A stretch of 64,000 bases of DNA from Advenella kashmirensis WT001 (GTDB lineage Bacteria; Pseudomonadota; Gammaproteobacteria; Burkholderiales; Burkholderiaceae_B). The stretch covers positions 992,001 to 1,056,000 of the forward strand of contig NC_017964.1 in assembly GCF_000219915.2 (NCBI RefSeq). Reading direction: 5' to 3'. The translations under genes were made by a program, and so were the position numbers. The notes beneath the pieces are model-generated. The model saw only the letters and a program-made list of their open reading frames with translations, was not told the origin of the DNA and did not search any database. Shown here one piece after another: positions 54,568-64,000 of this stretch (its first letter is position 1; each line of letters begins with the position of its first letter).

Positions 54568-54657
54568 ACGAAGCGATCATTTGAATCAAACCCGGTCTGA
54601 ACATGCCTCCGATAAATGCAGAATATCTGCGCTGTGCTGATGGTCAGCGCAGACGGT

Positions 54658-54816
54658 AAAAGGGCCCGACCGAAGCCGGGCCCTGCCTGATAAGGAGGAT
54701 ACGATGAAGCGAATCGTATTACAACTTATCCTGATCGGTATAGTGCTGGTGTTGCTAGCCTATAGCACACCAGCTTATTGATCAGGGACCGGTGGGCTAG
54801 GACGCCACCTGTTTCA
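54658..54816 (-). ncRNA. Predicted antisense RNA, copy 3
   Basis: Minus-strand TTGACA (54846-54851) and TAAATT (54823-54828) are again 17 bp apart, although the spacer sequence is unrelated to that of copies 1 and 2. The terminator hairpin is at 54661-54684 with TTTT. Retention of both boxes in diverged sequence is the best evidence that the antisense promoter is functional. Confidence 0.72.
54704..54781 (+). CDS. 25-residue hydrophobic peptide, copy 3
   Basis: Begins MKRIVLQLILIGIVLVLL and ends AYSTPAY; TAAGGAGG precedes it with the same spacing. Ser14 becomes Val and Ala becomes Thr near the end. The downstream hairpin of this copy is partly decayed, so its mRNA may end elsewhere. Confidence 0.72.
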   Translation: MKRIVLQLILIGIVLVLLAYSTPAY

Positions 54817-54973
54817 GGTTTTAATTTACAAAATATCTCCCTGGCTGTCAATTATCTGCGCAGGTAGTTTTACCGACAGCATCACAACAGGCATACGTAC
54901 ACTGCACGACACATACTACCAACCCAACCTCGTACTGTTGGATTGGGTAGCACGCTTTTGCGGCTGCTTGCCA

Positions 54974-56886
<1,913 letters not shown>

Positions 56887-56949
56887 GTTTGCTCCAAAAC
56901 AATTGAAATTGGAGCCGAATACGGGACAGCCTTCGTGTAGACGAATGAT
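56887..56949 (-). promoter_or_regulatory. Expression platform of the thiC riboswitch (SD-sequestering stem)
   Basis: GCTCCAA and TTGGAGC (56909-56915 and 56891-56897) can form a 7-bp stem. The 3' arm contains the thiC Shine-Dalgarno GGAG, 5 nt before the ATG. No T-run follows, so control of translation initiation is more likely than termination. Confidence 0.6.
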
Positions 56950-57022
56950 CTCCCAGCATCGGCATTATCCGTACTGGTACAAAGGGACTCTCTCAACCAC
57001 GCCAAAGGCGCAGTACCCCTGC
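56950..57022 (-). promoter_or_regulatory. TPP riboswitch (THI box) upstream of thiC
   Basis: Read on the minus strand: CAGGGGT near 57021, GCGCCTTTGGCG hairpin P3a-like, the invariant GTTGAGAGAGTCCCTTTGTACC core, and CGGATAATGCCGATGCTGGG. These are the TPP-aptamer landmarks (GGGG, CUGAGA-like, ACC, GGAUAAUGCC, GGGA) in correct order and spacing. Confidence 0.9.
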
Positions 57023-57172
57023 TTGAACTGGGAAGTATAGGAGCTTATGCGGATCCAGACAAGTAAATCCGATGGATCCAGCAATTACGCAAGCAATTGA
57101 AATGGGTTGCCGGACAAGCGCCGCCGGCATGCTGCACGCAGCTGCGATGTTTACTGTTGCTGCGCAACATGT

Positions 57173-58587
57173 TCAGGCGGCGTTTGCAATAACCGTATTT
57201 ATGTCGCCGCGCAGGCTGTTGGCGTCTGAAAGCCGGGATTCATGCTGTACTGCAGCGACTTCCCCTATGATGAACAGGGCCGGCGCGGCGGCCTGCGAGG
57301 CCAGGTCGTTTAAATCGGCCAATGTGCCGATGTACACTTTTTGTGAAGGACGTGTGGCATGGCTGACCACGGCAATCGGTGTGTCGGCGGGGCGGCCGCG
57401 CTGTGTCAGTTCGCGGGTAATTCTTGCGGCATTGACGGTGCCCATGTAGACCACTATGGTCTGGCGTGGTCGAGCCAGGGTATCCCAGTCAATTGCATTT
57501 TCGTTGCGACAGGTGTGGCCGGTAACAAACAGAACCGATTGCGAATGGTCGCGATGGGTCAGCGGAATGCCGGCATAGGCAGAGGCCCCCAGTGCGGCAG
57601 TGATACCCGGGACCACCCGACAGGCGATCCCCTGATCCGTGACTGCCTGCATCTCTTCGCCGCCACGTCCGAAAATAAAGGGGTCACCGCCCTTGAGCCG
57701 AACCACGCGCAGGCCTTTTCTGGCGTGGCTGATCAGCAGCTCATTAATCTGCTCCTGTGGCACCGAGTGATAGCCGCCACGTTTGCCAACCGGCACCCGC
57801 TCGGCATCGCGACGGATCAGTGCCATGATTTCATCTGAAATCAGTGCGTCATGAAAGACAATATCGGCCTGCTGGATGGCTTGCAGGGCGTTCAGGGTCA
57901 GCAGCCCGGGATCGCCCGGGCCGGCGCCCACCAGTGTGACTTCGCCCTGTTGCGGTACGCCGCTGGCCAGTTGTGCCTGCAGCAACGCTTCGGCACCTGC
58001 CGTGTCGCCGGACTGCGCGGCCTCGGCAAAGCGACTGCTGAATAGCATTTCCCAGAAGCGTCGTCGTTCCGTAAGCGAGCCCAGCTGTTGCTTGACTTTG
58101 CCGCGCCAGCGTCCGGCTATTTGTGCCATATTGCCGAACTGCTGAGGAATCAGCGTTTCCAGTTGCTGGCGCAATTGTCGGATAAGCACCGGGGCAGTGC
58201 CATTGCTGCTAATGGCAATTTGTACCGGAGAACGGTCGATGATCGAAGGAACGATATATGAACACAGTTCTGGGTTGTCCACGACGTTAACCAGCTTTTT
58301 ACGCGCTTGGGCGGCATCCGAGACGGCCTGGTTGACTACGGCATCGTCGGTAGCCGCCACAACCAGGAATACCTCGTCAAGCCAGCTGGCTTCGAACTGT
58401 TGCCCGCGCAATATTATTTTGCCCTGTTCTGCCCATAATTTCAGTTGTGGTGTCAGCTCCGGGGCGGCCAGGTGTACCTGGCACCGGCATCAAGCAGGGC
58501 GTGAGCCTTGCGCTCGGCCACCGTGCCACCGCCAATCACCAGTACGGGGCGTCCTGTGAGATTGGCAAATAAGGGAAAGGTCTGCAT
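57173..58587 (-). CDS. cysG: Siroheme synthase CysG, frameshifted
   Basis: Multifunctional SUMT, precorrin-2 dehydrogenase and sirohydrochlorin ferrochelatase. It starts at 58587 ([24 protein letters not shown] site GGGTVAERK). One G is missing near 58476 (ALLDAGAR then [12 protein letters not shown]). The dehydrogenase part follows ([28 protein letters not shown]). The SUMT domain has [50 protein letters not shown] and [21 protein letters not shown]. About 471 residues. Divergent from cysJI, which need siroheme. Confidence 0.94.
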
Positions 58588-58928
58588 GATGTTTCGGGCC
58601 AAATGTGAAAGAAGAGCGGTTATATGGTTATTACAACTGTAATCGTAGTGTTTTTACAAATAATCGAAAAATATATATCTGCTTGTAGCTTAGATCTTCC
58701 AGTAATAAGAAGGTACCACATACCCTGCAGGCTTATATAGATAGAGGTAATGTTGAAATGACATATCTGTTGTTCGTGCACTGCGCAATCGTTGCTAGGA
58801 TGAAACCCGTATAAATAGTAAATAGTCCACATAAATAGTAAACAACGAGCGACAAGCCGCCCAGGACACGGGTCTGATGACCAGCTTCTACTGGGTGAGT
58901 ATTGTCCGTAAGCAGGGAAATCAGACAA
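58588..58928. other. AT-rich divergent control region between cysG and cysJ
   Basis: 341 bp without a real gene. It holds a palindrome ATTACA-AC-TGTAAT at 58630-58643 and a direct repeat ATAAATAGTAAA at 58811-58822 and 58831-58842, 20 bp apart (two helical turns). Both are plausible sites for a cys or nitrogen regulator; I cannot assign them to CysB. Confidence 0.45.
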
Positions 58929-60761
58929 ATGAGTTATCCACCACTATCGGGGTTGCCGATCAATTCGGATACGCTATCTGAATTGCAGAAAAACCTTTCG
59001 GGGTTAAATCCGTTGCAGACAGCATGGCTGTCCGGCTATCTGTGGGCACGCAGCCAGCAGATGGATGCGCCTGTTGCCGTAAGCGCCGGTGCAGCCGCTG
59101 CGCCGGGCACGCCGGAGCAGGCCAGTCCGGTGCTGATATTATCGGCGTCCCAGACCGGCAATGCGCGCCGGGTGGCCCAGTCTTTGCAGGATAAACTGAA
59201 GGCTGCCGGAGTGGCATCGGTACTGAAAAATGCGGGCGATTACAAAAGCCGGCAACTCGCTTCAGAGCGGCTTGTCCTGATTGTCGCCTCCACCCAGGGT
59301 GATGGCGAACCGCCAGAAGAAGCACTAACATTGCACAAGGCTCTGTTCGGCAAAAAGCCGCCTGAGGTCAAGTCCCTGCAGTTTGCGGTGCTGGGGCTGG
59401 GCGACAGTTCCTATCCTGATTTTTGCCAGGCGGGCAAGGACTTCGATTCGCGTCTGGAGCAACTGGGCGCACAGCGTCTATTTGAACGTGTAGACTGCGA
59501 CCTGGATTACCAGGCAACGGCTGATCAGTGGGTTGAAAAAACAGTAGCCTGGCTGATCGAACACGAAAGCCGCAATACGACCGCCACGTCGACAACCGGC
59601 AGTGTCAGTGCCCTGGTCAATGAACCGCAGGTGCATGCGCAAATTTACACGCGCGAAAAACCGTTTACCGCCACCATATTGACCAACCAGAAAATCACCA
59701 GTCGCGATTCGCTCAAGGATGTACGGCATCTGGAATTTGATCTGGGCGACTCCGGCATTCGTTATCAGCCTGGCGATGCGCTGGGAGTCTGGTTTCGCAA
59801 TGACCCGGCGCTGGCCGATTCCATTTTGTCCTCGACCGGTGTCGATGGCGCCGCCAATGTGACCCTGTCTGACGGCAAAACCCAGGTGGGCATTCGTTAT
59901 GCACTGATTCATCATCTGGAAATTACTCAGAACACGCCTGCCTTTGTGAAGGGATATGCACAAATTACCCAGGACCCAGGTCTTCTGGAACTGATTGCCG
60001 ACACCAAGGCGCTGCAGGACTATATCGCCGATACGCCTATAGATGTGGTGCTCAGAAGGGTGCCGCAGGTGCTTACCGCCCAGCAGTTATCTGATTTGCT
60101 GCGACCGCTTACCCCGCGCCTGTATTCCATTGCCTCGGCGCAGGAAGAGGTGGGTGAGGAAGTGCATATCACTGTAGCCCTGGTGGAGTATGAGCAGGAT
60201 ACGGTACAGTATCAGGGTGGAGCTTCCGGTTACCTGAATCGTCGTCTGGAAGCTGGCGATGAAGTGGATATTTTTATTGAACCATCAGCGCACTTTCGCC
60301 TGCCACAGGATGCGCAAACGCCCATTATCATGATCGGAGCCGGTACCGGCATCGCACCGTTTCGCGCCTTTATGCAAAAACGCGATGCCGAAGACCAGGA
60401 AGGGGCCAACTGGCTTGTTTTTGGCAACCAGTCTTTCAAGGATGATTTTCTTTATCAGCTCGAATGGCAGCAACTGGCCAAATCAGAACGTTTGTCGCAC
60501 TACAGTTTTGCATGGTCGCGCGATCAGCAGGAAAAAATTTACGTCCAGCACAAGTTGCTGCAGGAGGGTACGCAGCTGTGGCAGTGGTTGCAGAAGGGCG
60601 CGCATCTTTATGTGTGCGGTGACGCCAGTCGTATGGCCAAAGACGTTGAAGCGGCTCTGCTTGAGGTGATCGCCAGCGAGGGCGGGCTCAGTGCTGACGA
60701 TGCCGATGCCTATCTGGATGAGTTGCGCGAGTCGCATCGCTATCAACGCGACGTATATTGA
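58929..60761 (+). CDS. cysJ: Sulfite reductase [NADPH] flavoprotein alpha subunit
   Basis: Transfers electrons from NADPH through FAD and FMN to CysI. ATG at 58929, 610 residues. The flavodoxin-like domain (about 70-220) has ILSASQTGNARRVAQ, STQGDGEPPEEA and VLGLGDSSYPDFC. The FAD/NADPH reductase half has RLYSIASAQEEVGEEVHITV, MIGAGTGIAPFRAFMQKR, LVFGNQ, YVCGDASRMAKDV and a terminal RYQRDVY. Length matches E. coli CysJ. Nine bases before cysI. Confidence 0.95.
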   Translation: MSYPPLSGLPINSDTLSELQKNLSGLNPLQTAWLSGYLWARSQQMDAPVAVSAGAAAAPGTPEQASPVLILSASQTGNARRVAQSLQDKLKAAGVASVLKNAGDYKSRQLASERLVLIVASTQGDGEPPEEALTLHKALFGKKPPEVKSLQFAVLGLGDSSYPDFCQAGKDFDSRLEQLGAQRLFERVDCDLDYQATADQWVEKTVAWLIEHESRNTTATSTTGSVSALVNEPQVHAQIYTREKPFTATILTNQKITSRDSLKDVRHLEFDLGDSGIRYQPGDALGVWFRNDPALADSILSSTGVDGAANVTLSDGKTQVGIRYALIHHLEITQNTPAFVKGYAQITQDPGLLELIADTKALQDYIADTPIDVVLRRVPQVLTAQQLSDLLRPLTPRLYSIASAQEEVGEEVHITVALVEYEQDTVQYQGGASGYLNRRLEAGDEVDIFIEPSAHFRLPQDAQTPIIMIGAGTGIAPFRAFMQKRDAEDQEGANWLVFGNQSFKDDFLYQLEWQQLAKSERLSHYSFAWSRDQQEKIYVQHKLLQEGTQLWQWLQKGAHLYVCGDASRMAKDVEAALLEVIASEGGLSADDADAYLDELRESHRYQRDVY

Positions 60762-60770
60762 GGAATGATC

Positions 60771-62517
60771 ATGAGTGACATCAAGGCACCGGCAGGCAAG
60801 CTGTCGGATAACGAACGTCTGAAAAGCAACAGCAAATACCTGCGCGGCACCATCGTCGAGGATCTCCAGGATCCGTTGAGCGGCGGCTTTCGCGGCGATA
60901 ATTTCAACCTGATCCGGTTTCACGGCATGTATGAGCAGGATGATCGTGATATTCGCGCCGAACGCGTAGAGCAGAAACTGGAACCGCTGAAAAACGTGAT
61001 GCTGCGCTGCCGGATGCCCGGCGGTGTCATTACCCCGGCCCAGTGGCTGGGCATTGACGAGTTTGCCGCCAGTCATACAATGTATGGCAGCATCCGCATT
61101 ACCAATCGCCAGACCTTTCAGTATCACGGCGTATTAAAGCAGAATATTCGTCCGGTACACCAGTGGCTGCATCAATTGGGCCTGGATTCGATCGCCACGG
61201 CGGGCGATGTCAATCGCAATGTGCTGTGTACGTCCAATCCGGTAGAGTCCGAGCTGCATGTACAAGCCTGGGAATGGGCCAAGAAAATTTCCGAGCATCT
61301 GCTGCCCAAGACCCAGGCTTACGCGGAAATCTGGCTGGATGGATGAAAAAGTGCAAAGCACCGATACCGATACCCTTGAGCCGATTCTGGGTAAAAGCTA
61401 TCTGCCGCGCAAATTCAAAACTACGGTGATCATACCGCCGCAGAACGATGTGGACTTGCATGCCAATGATCTGAATTTCGTTGCGATAGAGCAGGCAGGC
61501 AGCCTGATCGGATTCAATGTGCTGATCGGTGGTGGTCTGTCCATGGAGCACGGCAACACCGCGACCTTTCCCACCACGGCGTATGAGTTCGGTTTCATTC
61601 CCCTGGAGAAAACGCTGGACACCGCCGCAGCGGTCGTAATGGCGCAACGCGACCTGGGTAATCGCAGCGACCGGAAAGCGGCCAAAACACGCTACACGAT
61701 TTTGCGTGTGGGTCTGGAGGCATTCAAGGAGCAAGTGGAGCAACGCATGGGCTTTGCTTTTGAGCCGATCCGCCCCTATGAATTTACCGATAGAGGAGAC
61801 AGGATCGGCTGGGTTCACGGCATTGATAAAAAATGGCATCTGACGCTGTTCATTGAAAACGGACGCGTACTGGACTATCCTGGCCGGCCGCTGAAAACCG
61901 GCTTGCGTGAGATTGCGAAAATTCACAAAGGTGATTTTCGTCTGACGGCGAACCAGAATCTGATCGTGGCCAACGTGGATGCGGCAGACAAGGACGTGAT
62001 AGAAAAACTGGCCCGCGACCATGGCCTGATCAACGACAACGTAACTGTCCAGCGGGAAAATTCAATGGCTTGTGTGGCCTTGCCCACCTGTCCGCTGGCC
62101 ATGGCAGAGGCTGAGCGCTTCCTGCCGTCTTTTATTGACAAGATGGATGCCATCATGGCGCGGCATGGCTTGCAGGATGACTTTATTGTCACGCGCGTGA
62201 CGGGCTGTCCGAATGGCTGTGGCAGAGCCATGCTTGCCGAGGTGGGACTGGTCGGTAAGGCGGTCGGGCGCTATAACCTGCACCTGGGAGGCAATCGCGT
62301 AGGAACTCGTATTCCAAGGCTATACAAGGAAAATATTACCGAAGAACAGATTCTGGACATCCTGGATGAACAGATCGGTCATTGGGCTGCCGGACGGCAG
62401 GATCAGGAAGGTTTTGGCGATTATCTGATTCGTACCGGTTTTATCAAGCCGGTAGTGAATCCGTCAGTAGACTTTCATGATGCCAGCAAGGTGCCCGACG
62501 CTGCAGCAATCGTTTAA
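60771..62517 (+). CDS. cysI: Sulfite reductase hemoprotein beta subunit, frameshifted
   Basis: Siroheme-[4Fe-4S] protein reducing sulfite to sulfide. ATG at 60771 has AGGA 7 nt upstream (ATG at 60765 is an alternative). The first half contains [30 protein letters not shown] and [16 protein letters not shown]. One G is missing near 61342 (EIWLDG then [20 protein letters not shown]). Cluster ligands are in [17 protein letters not shown] and [16 protein letters not shown]. About 582 residues when repaired. A bidirectional-type terminator follows. Confidence 0.94.
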
Positions 62518-62633
62518 TAAAGATGACGACAGCGTGCTCTGGCCGTCATGCCGCGATCAATGATGATTGATGCATGCGATGAGCGTATCGGAGCAGGGCA
62601 AGGACTTTAGTTAACAGGTCCTGCAAAAACGGT

Positions 62634-62671
62634 AAAAGCCGTGTGCAATGTATAACGCACACGGCTTTTTT
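62634..62671. terminator. Bidirectional intrinsic terminator between cysI and the XRE gene
   Basis: GCCGTGTGC at 62638-62646 pairs with GCACACGGC at 62657-62665 around a 10-nt loop. TTTTTT follows on the plus strand and AAAA precedes it, so it can serve both converging genes. Confidence 0.88.
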
Positions 62672-62703
62672 GTGGGTTCCGGGCAGCAAATCAGCCGGGC
62701 TGA

Positions 62704-63129
62704 TCAGGCATTTTTCAAGTATGACTTGATGTGCGCTGTCAGCTCTTTGCGCTGTTTGCCGGTAAGGGCAATAAGCGCAGCCGTTTCCTTTTGTGTCAGT
62801 GATTTGAATAAGGCGTCGCGGGCGGCCACTTCCGGAGGAACGAAACTTTTTTCGGGAAGAATGGGCAATGTGCCGTTGATCAGCCAATCGGAATTGACGC
62901 CAAAGAATACAGCCAGCCGGCTGACAATTTGCGCAGACGGGCTGACTTTACGATTCCCCATTTCATAATTGGCGATCGTGCTTTGGGACACACCGAGTTC
63001 CAGCGCCAGTTCGTTTTGATTCATGCCGTGATGAATTTTGCGAAGAAAGTGCAGCCGCTCGGCGAAGGTGCCCAGTTTTGCCGCTGCGCGCAGGTCGGGC
63101 AGGGATTCATAATGTTTTCGAGTAGCCAT
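62704..63129 (-). CDS. XRE-family helix-turn-helix transcriptional regulator
   Basis: 141 residues from the ATG at 63129 (MATRKHYESLPDLRA); a TTG-initiated form from 63168 would add 13. The Cro/CI-type HTH is in RLHFLRKIHHGMNQNELALELG and VSQSTIANYEMGNRKVSPSAQI, ending FFGVNSDWLINGTLP. The C-terminal 50 residues (ALFKSLTQKETAALIALTGKQRKEL) are an alpha-helical segment of unknown role. Target unknown; the AT-rich upstream region holds palindromes. Confidence 0.85.
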   Translation of the reverse strand: MATRKHYESLPDLRAAAKLGTFAERLHFLRKIHHGMNQNELALELGVSQSTIANYEMGNRKVSPSAQIVSRLAVFFGVNSDWLINGTLPILPEKSFVPPEVAARDALFKSLTQKETAALIALTGKQRKELTAHIKSYLKNA

Positions 63130-63220
63130 ATCAGAGAGACCAAAAATGTTACAAGTAGTAAATAACAATTTTCAATAATAGCCGGGTTTCCACGCTTTGC
63201 TTTAACAATTATCACTTTTT

Positions 63221-63235
63221 GACGAATTTTTCGTC
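63221..63235. promoter_or_regulatory. Palindrome upstream of the XRE gene, possible operator
   Basis: GACGAA-TTT-TTCGTC is a perfect 6-bp inverted repeat, with a further CGAAATTTTCG immediately after it. It is 92 bp upstream of the XRE start, where autoregulatory sites are common. Confidence 0.4.
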
Positions 63236-63336
63236 GAAATTTTCGATTCTTTATGTTTGGCGGCGCCGATAGCGTCAAATTCACATTTTTTCGATCTATC
63301 ATCAAAGAGCAATTACTTTCTTGGTATCAAATATGC

Positions 63337-63356
63337 TATATCACGTCCATGATATA
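63337..63356. promoter_or_regulatory. Palindrome near the 3' end of the TetR gene, possible operator
   Basis: TATATCA-N6-TGATATA is a perfect 7-bp inverted repeat, with a partial third TCATATCA downstream (63364). It lies between the TetR gene and the XRE gene. Confidence 0.4.
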
Positions 63357-63368
63357 ACGTCAGTCATA

Positions 63369-64000
63369 TCAGGTCAGTAATAGGACACTAATATCGGTAT
63401 CGGAATATGAATCTTCCCGGTGCACTATATTGGGTGTTGTTGGGCTATGCCTGATCAACAGGCCTTGAAGCAGCAATTGCAAGGTGTCCTTGGCCTGCTT
63501 TAATCGCCCCTGGCCGTCCTCGGCTTGTGCGATCCAGACGGCAGCTTCGGCTAGGCCGCCGTAAATGAGTGCAGTCAGCACTGCCGGGTCGGTTTTGACC
63601 ACAAGCTCCCTTTGCATCAGGTTTTCGATCAATTGCTGCATCGTGTTCAGACAATGGCGGCGCGAGTCAGGCGAAGGGCCACCCAGCACCGCTTTGGCAT
63701 CGCGCAGCACAATGCGCTGCATTTCGGGCTCCAGCGCCATTTCCAGATAGGCGCGGCAGCGATTGTTAAATCCTTCCCATGGGTCCTGGGCCGACTCAGA
63801 AATGACTCGCAGGCGGGCATCGGTCTCGGCATCGATCTGTTCCACCACTGCTGCGAGTAACCCTTTTTTGTCGCCAAAATGATGATAGAGTGCGCCGCGG
63901 GTCAGGTTTGCCTGCGCCGTGAGCTCGTCCATCGACGTGTCGGCAAAGCCACGCTCTGTGAAAACCTTTCTTGCCGTCGTCAGCAGCATAGCGCGCGTTT
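63369..64000 (-). CDS. TetR/AcrR-family transcriptional regulator, partial
   Basis: The frame is open to the window edge, so the first few codons are probably missing; at least 206 residues are visible from an internal Met. The HTH is in ARKVFTERGFADTSMDELTAQANLTRGALYHHFGDKKGLLAAVV, the TetR_N signature. The ligand-binding part has RIVLRDAKAVLGGPSPDSRRH and ALIYGGLAEAAVWIA, resembling AcrR/TtgR-like C-terminal domains. Ligand unknown. Confidence 0.9.
   Translation of the reverse strand, partial: TRAMLLTTARKVFTERGFADTSMDELTAQANLTRGALYHHFGDKKGLLAAVVEQIDAETDARLRVISESAQDPWEGFNNRCRAYLEMALEPEMQRIVLRDAKAVLGGPSPDSRRHCLNTMQQLIENLMQRELVVKTDPAVLTALIYGGLAEAAVWIAQAEDGQGRLKQAKDTLQLLLQGLLIRHSPTTPNIVHREDSYSDTDISVLLLT

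Larger units (their letters stand above)
53568..54851. repeat. Three tandem copies of a small-peptide/antisense-RNA cassette
   Basis: Copies begin near 53570, 54117 and 54568. Each holds, in order: a conserved block GATCATTTGA(A/G)TCAAACCCG, a CTGCGCTG hairpin, a GGGCCC hairpin, TAAGGAGG, a 25-codon frame, an ACCGGTGGG hairpin and a reverse-strand promoter. Start codons are 545 and 456 bp apart; the 89-bp difference is accounted for by the 88-bp octamer tract in the first spacer. Spacers are also related, so whole units were duplicated. Confidence 0.92.

Noticed and set aside
53568..54851. CRISPR array or REP/BOX-type interspersed repeats
   Set aside because: The units are about 450 bp with only three copies, and the repeats carry a start codon, ribosome binding site and promoter. 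This does not fit short regularly spaced repeats or simple palindromic elements.
58620..58928. 102-residue minus-strand open frame between cysG and cysJ
   Set aside because: It lies in an AT-rich control region, has no family-like features or good ribosome binding site, and would run across the cysJ leader.

Overview
The window looks like chromosomal DNA of a betaproteobacterium of the Alcaligenaceae. The gene orders mreBCD-mrdA-rodA, DUF3460-scpA-panC and A24 peptidase-coaE-zapD, the MuxABC/MdtABC-type pump and the nitrate/sulfate assimilation genes fit Bordetella/Achromobacter/Advenella relatives. Advenella is my best guess, by inference only. At least 19 otherwise well-conserved genes are interrupted by what look like single-base deletions, mostly in short homopolymers. 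Several are essential (rodA, coaE), so I read this mainly as sequencing error. I report each such gene as one CDS with its frameshift noted.

Layout. 1-5287: cell-shape cluster mreB(partial)-mreC-mreD-mrdA-rodA. 5288-8010 (minus): mutY, ftsX, ftsE. 8223-12390: general L-amino-acid ABC transporter aapJQMP. 12482-14427: DUF3460, scpA, panC, then a stand-alone LuxR-type HTH protein and a lipoprotein. 15842-18079: A24 prepilin-peptidase-like gene, coaE, zapD. 18233-27124: RND efflux operon (adaptor, two pumps, outer-membrane factor). 27377-31554: serine acetyltransferase, a Nudix/ThiE-like fusion, a DUF815 ATPase, polyprenyl diphosphate synthase. 31756-34089: glutamine-type transporter glnHPQ. 34131-42892: ilvD, a flavin reductase, ppc, a DUF4239 membrane protein, and an aconitase-family protein with permuted domain order.

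42976-53339 is a nitrate assimilation island: divergent nasT, then nrtA-nrtB-nrtD-nirB-nirD-nasA-sumT. Its control region can be read almost completely: an NtrC-like site, a sigma-54 promoter, two hexaloop hairpins of the ANTAR-target type, and an intrinsic terminator overlapping the second hairpin. 54974-62517 holds thiC under a TPP riboswitch, cysG, and divergent cysJI, which share siroheme chemistry with nirB. The window ends with an XRE regulator and a partial TetR regulator.

The most novel-looking part is 53570-54851. It holds three tandem copies of a cassette encoding a 25-residue hydrophobic peptide with a near-perfect Shine-Dalgarno sequence. Each copy carries on the opposite strand a TTGACA-17-TAAATT promoter and a GGGCCC hairpin terminator, which would yield an antisense RNA of about 160 nt covering the start region. 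The layout and the peptide resemble the Ibs/Sib type I toxin-antitoxin systems of enterobacteria. One spacer contains eleven perfect copies of an 8-bp repeat.
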